From an uncultured Clostridia bacterium (GTDB lineage Bacteria; Bacillota; Clostridia; Christensenellales; Borkfalkiaceae), in the NCBI GenBank assembly GCA_949878885.1, contig CATLBN010000004.1, positions 1-64,000 on the forward strand: DNA of 64,000 bases. The letters are read 5' to 3'. A program made the position numbers and the translations under genes. Shown here piece by piece: positions 7,563 through 16,208 of the stretch. Within the stretch, counting starts at the first letter, position 1. Each line of letters begins with the position of its first letter. The notes under the pieces are model-generated. The model was not told the DNA's origin, made no database searches, and worked only from the letters and a program-made list of their open reading frames with translations.

Positions 7563-9203
7563 TTATTTTTTAGTTTTGCGTTTAGCCGCTTTTTTTGCTT
7601 GATATTTAGCTTCTTCGGCTTGGAAGTCAAGTCCGTTTTTTTCGCACTTTGCTTTAAGTTCTGCTTTACGGGCTTCTTCCGCTTCTCTGTCTGCCTGCTC
7701 TTGCTCTAAGCGTAAACGTTCCTCCGGCGGTATCCACACTATTCCTGCGGCTTCCGCTTCCGCCTTTTGCCTATCCAAAACAAGCTGCCTGTCCGATTTT
7801 AAATACTTTTCAACCGAGAAGAATATTAAAAGAACCGCGCAAACGCCGTATGCGGCAGTTTCTATCCAAATATAGCTTACGGTAACTGCTACGGAATTTA
7901 CTCCGCCGCCGGATATTGCGTTGAATAAACCGGTTGCAACGGGCGTTGCCGCCGCCATTATAGAACTGTATATAGACATAGTAAAACCGTCGCAGCGGTA
8001 TCCGTGTTTAGCTTCTATATGGTCTAAAACGTCGGAAATCATAGCCAAAATCATATAGCACGCAGGCGCCGAACCGAAACTTTTAAGCGCAACGCCAACG
8101 GCAACAACATAAAAATTATTTGCAAAAATTCCTGCAATAATTCCGCCGGCTACACCCACAATAAGACCTATAAGCACTACTATGCGTTTGCCGAATTTTA
8201 CAGAAAGCGGCCAAATAAACGCCATTGCAACCGCCATAGGTATTGCGCCGCAAACGTTTATTACGGTATTTGCCAAATCGCCGCCGATTGTTGACGAACC
8301 GAACTGCTGGGAGCAAAAATATGTAATTGAAAGATTTTTAAAAGCTCCGCTGAATTGAAATAATAAATAAAAAATTATTATTATCCACCAAAACGGCTGC
8401 GTTGCAACCGCTTTTAACTGACTTTTAACAGAAACTTTAACGTTTGCCGCAGCTGGGGAATTGTAAGATTCTTCCGTTACCCTTTCGCGCGTGAAATAAT
8501 ATTGCAGAACGGTTACAAGAAAAGTTACTATACCTATTGCAATAAAAGCTACCATCCAAGCGGTTTGATTGGGTTTATCCCAACCGCCTAAAAACCAGCC
8601 AACTACCATAGGAAAAACCATTCCGCCGGCGCCCATTACTCCTAAATTTGCAAAGTTTGTAAACGAAGCAAGTAAGCCGCGCTGATTTCCGTTACGCGTT
8701 GATACGGGTACCAGAGTGCTGTTAGACGTATTGTACATCGGATACGCCACCGAATAATAAACATTGTAAGAAATTGCCGTAAGCGCCATTTTAGCCACTG
8801 CGTTAGAGCTTGGCACTACAAACATAAATATGCAGGAAACAGCCAAAAGCACCGAAGACAGTAAAATCCAAGGACGGGCTTTGCCGGCTTTGGTTTTAGT
8901 GCGCTCGATAAGCTGCCCCACTATAAGGTTGCCTGCCACAATAAGTATTGCCGACAGCAGCGGCAGTAACGTTAAAAACGTTGTTATGTTTGCAGGGAGA
9001 GAACCGTTTGCAAGTTTCATATCGGCAAAAAGCACGTCCGTCCAATATCTGTTTAAGAAATTGGCGAATATACCGCTTGCCAGCAACGCGCCGAACGGCC
9101 CTAAAAAATATCCGAAAAGCATTTCGGGAAACTTTACGTTAGCGGATTTGATTTTAGTTGAAAGAATGGGTTTTTCGAATAACCCCGTTTTATGCACCGA
9201 CAT
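7563..9203 (-). CDS. Sugar:cation symporter of the GPH/MFS type
   Basis: Twelve-TM glycoside-pentoside-hexuronide type transporter, which takes up sugars or glycosides with Na+ or H+. The LIERTKTKAGKARPWI segment between TM2 and TM3 is the GPH signature, and the following halves show the usual paired six-helix pattern. The last 70 residues form a charged cytoplasmic tail rich in Glu, Ala and Lys that looks like a coiled coil, an unusual addition for this family. I start the gene at 9203 because GGAGG lies six bases before that ATG; the ORF-track start 33 bases upstream has none. It sits downstream of the surface GH3 enzyme, so uptake of the released sugars is a sensible role, though the substrate is not shown. 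Confidence 0.9.
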   Translation of the reverse strand: MSVHKTGLFEKPILSTKIKSANVKFPEMLFGYFLGPFGALLASGIFANFLNRYWTDVLFADMKLANGSLPANITTFLTLLPLLSAILIVAGNLIVGQLIERTKTKAGKARPWILLSSVLLAVSCIFMFVVPSSNAVAKMALTAISYNVYYSVAYPMYNTSNSTLVPVSTRNGNQRGLLASFTNFANLGVMGAGGMVFPMVVGWFLGGWDKPNQTAWMVAFIAIGIVTFLVTVLQYYFTRERVTEESYNSPAAANVKVSVKSQLKAVATQPFWWIIIIFYLLFQFSGAFKNLSITYFCSQQFGSSTIGGDLANTVINVCGAIPMAVAMAFIWPLSVKFGKRIVVLIGLIVGVAGGIIAGIFANNFYVVAVGVALKSFGSAPACYMILAMISDVLDHIEAKHGYRCDGFTMSIYSSIMAAATPVATGLFNAISGGGVNSVAVTVSYIWIETAAYGVCAVLLIFFSVEKYLKSDRQLVLDRQKAEAEAAGIVWIPPEERLRLEQEQADREAEEARKAELKAKCEKNGLDFQAEEAKYQAKKAAKRKTKK

Positions 9204-9274
9204 AAACGCCTCCGTTATAAATTCCCAATCCGCCATAAAACAAAGTATATAAAGAATACTGAATTTTTGTAAAG

Positions 9275-9300
9275 CAGACAGCCGAAGATTCGGCTGTCTG
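9275..9300 (-). terminator. Strong hairpin between lipoprotein and transporter genes
   Basis: Near-perfect inverted repeat CAGACAGCCGAA / TTCGGCTGTCTG with a minimal loop. On the minus strand it is followed only by CTTTAC, so it may be a weak terminator or an mRNA stability element that lowers expression of the downstream transporter-GT2-glf genes. Confidence 0.55.
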
Positions 9301-9352
9301 CCTTAACCGGAGGGAAAAATGAATAATATTTTAACTGGTTATTAAAATGTGT

Positions 9353-10933
9353 TTAAGCTTGCTGTTCTGCTTCAAGCATTTCCGCAAAGTTTGCGTTGTA
9401 ATGCACCGTACAATGAGATTCGCTGGGATTTAAGTTATCTTGTGCAAAACTAAAATCACCTTCTTTAGGATACTCGATAGCGTTATACTGTTCCTCTGTG
9501 CCGCTGTAATATACAGTTACCGACTTGTTTTTACCGGTCCATTGCGAACCGATAGCAGAAGCTTCGATAATCTTTACATTAACGGGTAACCACAATACCA
9601 AATCCACCTCGCCTTTTTGTTCACAGAATGACATTCCCCAAATCTTATTAAGTTTTGTACTTAAAATTCTCACCGTTGAAAGCGAAGGGCACAGCTCGCA
9701 TACGGCGTCGCCCATACCTTCTACATTTACGGGAATTGTAATTTCAGTTAACGAAGGGCATTCTCTGAAACAAGCTTTTCCTATTTTGTTTAAATTTTCT
9801 TTTTCAGTTAAATCAATTTTAACAATAGTACTCTTGTTAAACGCATAAGCCATTATATAGTTAATATTGTCGCCGCAAGTAACTTCATTAAGCGATAAGC
9901 AGCTTTCGAATGCTCTGCCTCCTATAACTCTAACGTTATCGCCTGTATAAACATTAACTACGTTTGTCGATTGGAAAGCGCCTCCGTTAGGTTCAAACTG
10001 AACTTCGTCGGTTGTTGCTGCGCCTTTTATATGCGTTACGGGAAGCAAAGCGCCTTCGCCTTCGTTAGCGTCTTCCATATAGCGATATCCGGGGATATAT
10101 AAATCTGTAGAAGTTCTGCCTTCGCCGTCGGATACCTGTACGTATTCGTAAGTTTCGCCTTCGGCGTCTTCTGCGCTTAAAGTTTCATAGGTTAAGCCTG
10201 CGGTTGCAACGTCCACGGTAAGTTCAACCTTTTTGTCGCCGTCTGTAACTTCTATAACGGCTTTACCTGCTTTAACCGCCGTAACCGTCAATTTTCCGTC
10301 GGCATAAGCCGCGGTTGCAATTTCTTCATTTTTAGAAGTTGCTTCAACAGTTCCTTCGCCTGCGTAAGTTACAGATACTTCTGCTTGGTTAAGGTCGCCC
10401 GTGTCATCTAAACAAACGTAATCTTCGGAAAGAGCCAAAGCAACTACGGCTTCAAACGTTACGGTGTATTCGCCCGATTTGGAAGTATCTGCCGTAGAAG
10501 TAGCTTTTACTTTTACCTCGCCGGGGGCGGTTGCGGTAACCTTACCGTCTGCAGAAACAGCGCCCTCGCCCGAAACTTTGGTCCAGGTTACGGTTTGCGC
10601 AACGCCTGTAGAGCCTGCAACTGTTGCAGTAAGCTGTACCGTTTCGCCTACTTTTGCGGTAGTATTGCCGCTTATGGTTACGCCCGTTACCGTTACGGGT
10701 TTTTTAGCGCCGCATACGCAGTCTCCGCCTGAAAAGTCGTGGTCTGCGGGGTCGGTTTTATAATCGTCTTCAGTACACTTTTGATAGTGCTTATTAGCCG
10801 CCGTATCGTTTACCCAAATCAAATGGTCGCTGTGGTTGTGTTCGTCTTTGGGTTCGCAGCCTACGAACGCTCCCGCACTTGCGATAACCGCGCCTGTGCA
10901 AAGAATTGCAAGTACCTTATTCAACTTTTTCAT
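9353..10933 (-). CDS. Lipoprotein with Big_2 and BspA-like LRR domains
   Basis: Surface lipoprotein of about 526 residues. A signal peptide with a lipobox ends at GAFVGC (Cys about 25), followed by a short His/Asp-rich stretch and a CVCGAKK turn. Then come Ig-like Big_2 domains (about 80-165 and 165-245), recognised by VTGVTISGNTTAKVGETVQL and the VTATAPGEVKVKAT repeat end, and a C-terminal set of LRR_5 repeats (about 330-470: AFESCLSLNEV, CFRECPSLTEI). Such proteins bind polymers or host surfaces. The start at 10933 follows GGAGG by 11 bases; the ORF-track start six codons earlier is a TTG inside that site. It follows the permuted GH3 gene with a T-rich 64-base gap and no hairpin, so they are probably cotranscribed. 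Confidence 0.88.
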   Translation of the reverse strand: MKKLNKVLAILCTGAVIASAGAFVGCEPKDEHNHSDHLIWVNDTAANKHYQKCTEDDYKTDPADHDFSGGDCVCGAKKPVTVTGVTISGNTTAKVGETVQLTATVAGSTGVAQTVTWTKVSGEGAVSADGKVTATAPGEVKVKATSTADTSKSGEYTVTFEAVVALALSEDYVCLDDTGDLNQAEVSVTYAGEGTVEATSKNEEIATAAYADGKLTVTAVKAGKAVIEVTDGDKKVELTVDVATAGLTYETLSAEDAEGETYEYVQVSDGEGRTSTDLYIPGYRYMEDANEGEGALLPVTHIKGAATTDEVQFEPNGGAFQSTNVVNVYTGDNVRVIGGRAFESCLSLNEVTCGDNINYIMAYAFNKSTIVKIDLTEKENLNKIGKACFRECPSLTEITIPVNVEGMGDAVCELCPSLSTVRILSTKLNKIWGMSFCEQKGEVDLVLWLPVNVKIIEASAIGSQWTGKNKSVTVYYSGTEEQYNAIEYPKEGDFSFAQDNLNPSESHCTVHYNANFAEMLEAEQQA

Positions 10934-10997
10934 AAAATCATTATCCTCCAAAATTTTTTAATTTTTGTTTTATGAATTTTTATTTTTAATTTTTTTA

Positions 10998-13900
10998 TTA
11001 ATCTTCGGGTTCTTCATCGGTTTTCTTTTTACCGTTACCGAAGTATCCCCAAACTTCCATTCCCACAAAGAACGCAAGACTTATTGCAAACAGCGCCGTT
11101 ATAACGGGTATTGTTCTGTCTAAGTAATACTGCCATTCCGGTTGGAAAGTAAGAATTCTTGTATTTGCCGAAAGTCCGTTCATTGCATTGCTGTGAACTA
11201 CCGAATACAGAATATTGTGAGTTGCGTCGCGCATTGCCCAAACTACGTTTGAATAAGCGCGGGTGTTGTATTTTGCCGCATTGTCTTTAAGTATGCTTGC
11301 AGTTCCCAAAGGAAGGTCGTTGCCTGCAACAAGACAGGAGAGCAAATTCATATGAGGGTTGCCGCCTGCGGTTTCGAACCAGCTGTCGGTTACGCAATAG
11401 CCTACCATTCCGAATTCGCCGCGGAGAACGGTATTTAAGAATGTGTGATGAGGTGCGGATATGGGACCCAAGCGGTTAAGCGAAGTCATAACGCCCTGCA
11501 CCTTGCCTTCTTCTATGGCAATCTGGAACGGTTTTAAATAAACTTCTCTTATCGTCTGTTCGTTAGCCCAGCTGCTGGAACCTATACGTCCTGCTTCCTG
11601 CTCGTTTAATACGCAGTGCTTCAAAAGCATAAACGCGCCTTTTTCTTCCATACCCACGTTTATAAGCGCAACGCACTTGCCCATAAGTACGGGGTCTTCG
11701 CTGTAATAACCGTAAGTACGTCCGTTATAAGGACTGCGGTGTATATTGCAGCCTGTTCCGTATAATCCCGTGTAACCCGACCATAGGCAGTCTTCGCCCC
11801 ACTGTTTGCCGTATTCCAAAAGCAAATCTTTATTGCGTGTGGAAGCTACTATTCCGTTGTCCGCATAAGCGGCAGGGTGCTTGTCCTTATCGGGGTCGGC
11901 ATATCTGCTTGCAAGTCCGTGAGCGTCGGAAGAATATCTGCCTATAACGCCCAAATCCGAGTCTTGGTCATACGTACGGGGTTTACCTATGTTTGTCATA
12001 GCCGCGGTAAATCCGTAACCGTTTAACAGCAGGTTTGCCATATCGTCGTAGGTTAGCTGATTTAAAAGCTCGTCCCACTTAGGGTCGTCGTAGGGGATAT
12101 CATTGCCTTCCTCGTCTTTCATTAAATCGAAAAGCTGCAAAGCTCCGCTTGCGCCCATTGTAGGCAAATCTCCCTCTACACCCTGAACGGTCTGCGTCAT
12201 ATCGGCGCGCATTTCAGGCGTCATAGTAACGCGGTAATAACTGTCTCTGGGGGTGCCGTCGGCGCTGAAACCTAATTTTACAGTACCTGCCCAATCGTTT
12301 CTCGAAACGTATTTCATATTTTTATCCGTTTCGCTTGCATATTTGTAAAGCTTTATGTCAACGTCGTCGAATTGATTGGTTATATCGGTGCCGTTTGCCG
12401 ATTTTGAATAAGCTTTAAAAAGATTATCGTCGGTAATGTTTACGGTTTTAACCAATGCAGCGCTGCCGCTTGCCGCGCCGCCCTTAATATCCGTCATTCC
12501 CGTTTTGTTCTTTGCCGCCAACACGTTGTTTACCGCGTCGTGCGCGTCGGCTGCTACCGTAAAGTAATAAGCGCCTTTTTCAAGAATATAAGTTTTTTCG
12601 CCGTAGCTGTCGTAGCTTGAAAGTTCGCGGCGGGGTACGCTGAAACTTACTGTTTCGGCTTCGTCTCCGGCTTTAAGCACGCTTGTTTTAGCAAAATCAA
12701 CAAGCTCCACAGCAGCTTTTTCTATACCCTTTTCTTTGTCGTAATCGGTGTAAGGCTTCTGTAAAAACAACTGTACCGCATTTTTGCCGTCCGCTCCGCT
12801 TAAGTTTTTAACTTTAACGGAAATTTCGTAAGAGTCTGTTTCCGCCGAATAGTCGCACGTCATATCCGAATAAGCGAATTGGGAATACGAAAGTCCGTAT
12901 CCGAAGGGATATGCCACAACGTCGCTGTAAACAAAATCGCCCGTGTTTTCCGTGTTTAAAATTTTATCTTCGTATCTGGTTTCCGTGTAGCGGTAACCTG
13001 AATAAATTCCTTCCTGATAAACAACCGAACCGTAGTCGGAAGCACCGTTAAACGGATATGCCGAATAGTGGTTTGCGCCGCTGTGGATATACGCGTTTGC
13101 GCCCCAATTTGCATGCACGGGGTTGAGATAGTGGTTTTTCCAGAAAGTATCCGAAAGTTTGCCGGAAGGATTTACTTTGCCTGCAAGAATATTTCCTATA
13201 GCATTTGTGCCCGCACTGCCGGTAGAGCCCATATACAAAAGCGCGTCTACGCCGTATCTGTCTTCAAAATCGCACGCAACCTGATTGGTAGTGTTCATAA
13301 TTACTATGAATTTATTGAACGTGCCGCTTTTTCTAAGTTCGCCTATGTTGTAAAGCATATCTTCTTCCTGTTCGGAAAGTATAAGATAGTTGCCTTTTTT
13401 ACCGTCGAAGCCGTAATTCTTTTCTCCGAGGTCTCTAAGCTGGTTATCGGTAGCCTCGCCGCCCACGCGCGAAATTACGAATATAGCAGTTTTAAAACCT
13501 TCAGCCGTTCTGCTTGCAGGAAGCGCGCTCCAAGGCGCTTCGTTAATGGAATATACGTTGCCGAAAGACGTGCTGTTATAAATTGACCTTCTACCGTACG
13601 AACTGCCTTTATACCAATTATAAAGTTCGTCGTTAATGGTAATGCCGGCTTGGTTAAGCCCCTCTTTAAACGGAATTGCATCCTCAGCTTTGTCCTGACC
13701 TTCGCGGTAGCCGGAGATAACGGGTTTTGCCGACGATGCCGAAAAAAGCGATACTTTATCGTTGCTGTTTAAAGGAAGCGCGTTGTTTTCGTTTTTCAAA
13801 AGCACTGCGCCTTCTTCCGTTACGGTTTGCGAATATTCGAATCCTTTGGCTCTTACAGCTTTAACCGAATCGAACTCCGACTGATAAAAGTCGGAAGCCG

Positions 13901-14096
13901 AAGTTTCGGTGCCGTCGTCTATATAAACTATATTGTTACCGCCTCCGCCGCCTAAAAAGTTTGTTACCTCGTTTTCGTTGGCGTTTGCAAGCGCCGCTCC
14001 CACCGTTATTACGCCGAAAGTCAAAGAAAACGTAAGCGCCATAGCCCTTGAAATGTGAGTTAATATTTTTCTTGTAAGTTTTAATTTGTTGTTCAC
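10998..14096 (-). CDS. Membrane-anchored GH3 enzyme with permuted domain order
   Basis: Glycoside hydrolase family 3, probably a beta-glucosidase or related exo-glycosidase acting outside the cell. Domain order is inverted relative to most GH3 enzymes: an N-terminal membrane segment (about 15-37), the GH3 C-domain (about 85-420, with EEGAVLLKNENNALPL and YPFGYGLSYSQF), a fibronectin-III-like domain (about 420-540), a linker, and only then the (beta/alpha)8 GH3 N-domain (about 690-960) with GTGCNIHRSP, the KH motif in LLKHCVLNEQE, and the nucleophile Asp904 in GYCVTDSW. A second TM segment (about 990-1012) and a charged tail end the protein. Inverted GH3 enzymes are known, for example in Ruminococcus and Butyrivibrio. 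The gene overlaps the upstream small membrane protein gene by four bases (ATGA), so translation is coupled. Confidence 0.9.
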   Translation of the reverse strand: MNNKLKLTRKILTHISRAMALTFSLTFGVITVGAALANANENEVTNFLGGGGGNNIVYIDDGTETSASDFYQSEFDSVKAVRAKGFEYSQTVTEEGAVLLKNENNALPLNSNDKVSLFSASSAKPVISGYREGQDKAEDAIPFKEGLNQAGITINDELYNWYKGSSYGRRSIYNSTSFGNVYSINEAPWSALPASRTAEGFKTAIFVISRVGGEATDNQLRDLGEKNYGFDGKKGNYLILSEQEEDMLYNIGELRKSGTFNKFIVIMNTTNQVACDFEDRYGVDALLYMGSTGSAGTNAIGNILAGKVNPSGKLSDTFWKNHYLNPVHANWGANAYIHSGANHYSAYPFNGASDYGSVVYQEGIYSGYRYTETRYEDKILNTENTGDFVYSDVVAYPFGYGLSYSQFAYSDMTCDYSAETDSYEISVKVKNLSGADGKNAVQLFLQKPYTDYDKEKGIEKAAVELVDFAKTSVLKAGDEAETVSFSVPRRELSSYDSYGEKTYILEKGAYYFTVAADAHDAVNNVLAAKNKTGMTDIKGGAASGSAALVKTVNITDDNLFKAYSKSANGTDITNQFDDVDIKLYKYASETDKNMKYVSRNDWAGTVKLGFSADGTPRDSYYRVTMTPEMRADMTQTVQGVEGDLPTMGASGALQLFDLMKDEEGNDIPYDDPKWDELLNQLTYDDMANLLLNGYGFTAAMTNIGKPRTYDQDSDLGVIGRYSSDAHGLASRYADPDKDKHPAAYADNGIVASTRNKDLLLEYGKQWGEDCLWSGYTGLYGTGCNIHRSPYNGRTYGYYSEDPVLMGKCVALINVGMEEKGAFMLLKHCVLNEQEAGRIGSSSWANEQTIREVYLKPFQIAIEEGKVQGVMTSLNRLGPISAPHHTFLNTVLRGEFGMVGYCVTDSWFETAGGNPHMNLLSCLVAGNDLPLGTASILKDNAAKYNTRAYSNVVWAMRDATHNILYSVVHSNAMNGLSANTRILTFQPEWQYYLDRTIPVITALFAISLAFFVGMEVWGYFGNGKKKTDEEPED

Positions 14097-14587
14097 GATA
14101 CAACCTCCTGCGCTTTAATATGACTTTCCGCCGCCTTTTTTTCAGCTCTGTACTGATTGAAGAAGGAAGCCGCAAAACAAATTACAATGTTAATTATGTA
14201 AGCGAAAATTACGAATAAAAAGTTTGAACCCATAAATTCGAAGATACCGCCTATGCTTATGTTTCCCGCTTTGAAAAGCTTGTCGGCTACGTCGTAATAA
14301 ACCGTATCTACAAATATAAGCAGTCCCGCCAAATTGAATGCAAACATTACCAAGCTACCGTATCTTGCCGTGTATTTAAAAAAGCACATTGCAAACGAAG
14401 CGCACGCAAGAAACGGAAGCGCAAACGCAAGCGTGCTCCAATAATTTAACTGTTCGCCGTATTCCGCCTGATACACAAACGGAATTACAAACGACAGAAT
14501 AACTACGGGAATTAAAAGATAAAATCCGATGCTGCGCGTTTTAATGTAGTTCCAAGCCGCGCCGAAAAATTTTTTTACTTTTTCCAT
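14093..14587 (-). CDS. Small multi-TM protein coupled to the GH3 enzyme
   Basis: A 164-residue membrane protein with about four hydrophobic segments (near residues 20-40, 50-68, 76-95 and 120-145) and a basic, Lys/Glu-rich cytoplasmic C-terminus. I do not recognise the family. Its stop overlaps the start of the permuted GH3 gene by four bases, and it follows the Big_3-type lipoprotein gene by 12 bases, so all three are one operon. A partner or anchor role for the membrane-embedded GH3 enzyme is the simplest guess, since that protein also carries TM segments at both ends; no motif supports transport or catalysis. Confidence 0.75.
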   Translation of the reverse strand: MEKVKKFFGAAWNYIKTRSIGFYLLIPVVILSFVIPFVYQAEYGEQLNYWSTLAFALPFLACASFAMCFFKYTARYGSLVMFAFNLAGLLIFVDTVYYDVADKLFKAGNISIGGIFEFMGSNFLFVIFAYIINIVICFAASFFNQYRAEKKAAESHIKAQEVVS

Positions 14588-14599
14588 ACCGTTTACTCC

Positions 14600-15820
14600 T
14601 TAATTTACCGTTATATTTATTGAAACTCTTGCGCCGCCGTAAGATATGGTTACTTTTTTGTCGTTAACCGTAAGCGGTTTGTTACCTACGCTGAATTCGC
14701 ATTTGTTAAGGTCTACCGTTTTACCCAAAAGATATTCTTTATCGTCAACGGCATAAGATGCATATATGCTCATACCCGTAGGGTCGAAAATTTCTCCTGC
14801 GGAATACTCGGTTTTTACGGGTAAACTGTCTATATCCAGCTTTTCCACCGTACCGGGGGTATAAAACACGCCAACAACTTCTATTTTCATAGGTTTTGCG
14901 CTTGTTCCGCCGAGAGTACCGTTTGTGCTGTTAGGGTTGCTTACCTTTATAAACTGATTTTCAAGGTTTGTGCTGCTGTCGCGCGTACCCTTAACAAGCA
15001 GAGGCTTTATTTCGCCGGGAGCTACGGTTACGTCTGCCCAAGTATTACCGTCTATACACCAACTTAATTTTATAGGGTCGGTATATGCCGAAGGGTCGGT
15101 AACGTTTTTGATTATGTAATAAACCTGACGTTCTACTTTTTCTTTAAACGGAACATACAGCGGGAAGCGCTGATATGCGCCCCAGCCGTGCGCGTAGTCC
15201 CACATATAATCTTTGCCGTAAATCAAGCCCTGCCCGGGATGATTTTTTATGTATTCTTCATCTTTCGAATATCTTGCGGGGTCTAATGTTATAACGTCGT
15301 CGGCTTTTGTTTTTGCTTTAAAAGTAATTTGCGTATAGGGCTTTCCTGCGTATTCGGTGCCTTCTTCCCCATATGCGTACGTGCCCACGTATGCCTGCGC
15401 AAGACTGCCTGCTTCTTTTTTAAGATTGGGCGCAACTATTGTTGCAAGATGAGCGTCGGGCATAGGAATTTCTTCGTCGCAAACTGCGCACTTGGTTGTT
15501 GCTTCATATTCGAGTACAGACGTTGCGCCTTCTTTCATTTTTACGCTAAAAGCTTCCGACGCAACGTGGTCGCCGAGAGGAAGTTCCTCGGCTTCGCTGA
15601 TTTCGTACAAGCCTTTTTCAGACGTATAAGCAAAAAGTTTATCGCACTTCCTGCATTTGTAGGAATATCCGTGCCCGTGCTGAATACAAGTTGAGTTTTC
15701 TTTTTCGATAACGTCCAACTGATGAGCGCAATAACCGCAACCTGTCGCGCCTATACAGCCTAGAACGAACGAAGCTAAAGCAACACCGGCAGCAACGATT
15801 TTTTTTATTTTGTTTTTCAT
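14600..15820 (-). CDS. Lipoprotein with Cys-pair motifs and a Big_3-like domain
   Basis: About 406 residues. I start at 15820, where AGGAGA precedes the ATG by eight bases; the ORF-track version adds 27 residues without signal-peptide character. The signal peptide ends at a lipobox near GATGCGYC, predicting an extracytoplasmic lipid-anchored protein. Residues 45-125 hold Cys pairs (YKCRKCDKLF, then TKCAVCDEE) that resemble small zinc ribbons. The middle (about 130-310) looks like a beta-sandwich of the carbohydrate-binding type, rich in aromatic residues (DYMWDYAHGWGAYQRF). The C-terminal 75 residues match a Big_3 Ig-like domain (VKTEYSAGEIFDPTGM). It is the first gene of the operon with the small membrane protein and the permuted GH3 enzyme, so a glycan-binding role next to that enzyme is plausible. 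Confidence 0.75.
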   Translation of the reverse strand: MKNKIKKIVAAGVALASFVLGCIGATGCGYCAHQLDVIEKENSTCIQHGHGYSYKCRKCDKLFAYTSEKGLYEISEAEELPLGDHVASEAFSVKMKEGATSVLEYEATTKCAVCDEEIPMPDAHLATIVAPNLKKEAGSLAQAYVGTYAYGEEGTEYAGKPYTQITFKAKTKADDVITLDPARYSKDEEYIKNHPGQGLIYGKDYMWDYAHGWGAYQRFPLYVPFKEKVERQVYYIIKNVTDPSAYTDPIKLSWCIDGNTWADVTVAPGEIKPLLVKGTRDSSTNLENQFIKVSNPNSTNGTLGGTSAKPMKIEVVGVFYTPGTVEKLDIDSLPVKTEYSAGEIFDPTGMSIYASYAVDDKEYLLGKTVDLNKCEFSVGNKPLTVNDKKVTISYGGARVSINITVN

Positions 15821-16114
15821 CAAAAGGTCTCCTGAATTTTGTGTTTGTTTTAATTTCCGCAAATACGGGTTAGAGTTCCCCTTTCGGGCTTTGGCGCCCA
15901 TTCGTCGCCGCGCTTCAATGTGCTTTATTGTTTTTACTTAGTCCTCCTTATCCTAAAATTCAAAACTTTTATTTTCGGCGGAGTTTTCCGCAGATAACCG
16001 TTAAGTGTTATTCTCCGTGTGTAGAACACACGGAGAAGGGGTACCCCTTCGATTTTAGCTTATTTTATTTTTTTCCTTAGAATATCAATAATTGTCGAAA
16101 AATGTTGAACAATT
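15821..16114 (-). other. Leader of the surface GH3 operon, with tandem hairpins
   Basis: About 300 bases without a gene. From the operon end outward it holds the AGGAGA site of the lipoprotein gene, a small GCGGA/TCCGC hairpin (about 15977-15991), and then two adjacent palindromes, CCGTGTG/CACACGG (16012-16036) and AAGGGGTACCCCTT (16036-16049). An AT-rich stretch with TAAAAT follows (about 16056-16075), which may be the -10 region, but I see no well-spaced -35 box. The promoter is probably activator-dependent, in line with the direct repeats just upstream. Confidence 0.5.
16012..16049. repeat. Two abutting palindromes
   Basis: TCTCCGTGTG / CACACGGAGA (ten pairs, five-base loop) is followed at once by AAGGGGTACCCCTT, a perfect 14-base palindrome. 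No T-run follows on either strand, so this is not an ordinary terminator. It could be an intergenic palindromic repeat element or a structured mRNA leader. Confidence 0.6.
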
Positions 16115-16146
16115 ACATATTCTGTAAGTTTTTATACACTTTCTGC
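16115..16146 (-). promoter_or_regulatory. Direct repeat, candidate LytTR binding site
   Basis: On the minus strand GCAGAAAGTGT and ACAGAATATGT lie with a period of exactly 21 bases upstream of the lipoprotein/GH3 operon. The same pattern occurs in front of the second GH3 gene (20883-20914). LytTR-family regulators such as AgrA bind 9-bp direct repeats spaced to a period of about 21-22 bases, and a LytTR regulator is encoded between the two sites. The link to that regulator is inference. Confidence 0.6.
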
Positions 16147-16161
16147 AAAAAAACCGTAAAA

Positions 16162-16196
16162 AAAACTTGCGCGGCAAGTTTTTGCCGCGCAAGTTA
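16162..16196 (-). terminator. Terminator after the GHKL kinase gene
   Basis: Stem of 14 pairs (AACTTGCGCGGCAA / TTGCCGCGCAAGTT) with a four-base loop, followed on the minus strand by a run of eight T. Strong intrinsic terminator for the LytTR/kinase pair. Confidence 0.92.
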
Positions 16197-16208
16197 AATT
16201 TGTTTAAA

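Noticed and set aside
16090-16114. AATTGT / ACAATT inverted repeat beside the direct repeat upstream of the surface GH3 operon.
   Set aside because: Only six pairs in AT-rich DNA with a 13-base gap and not found before the other GH3 gene, so it is weaker than the shared 21-base direct repeat.
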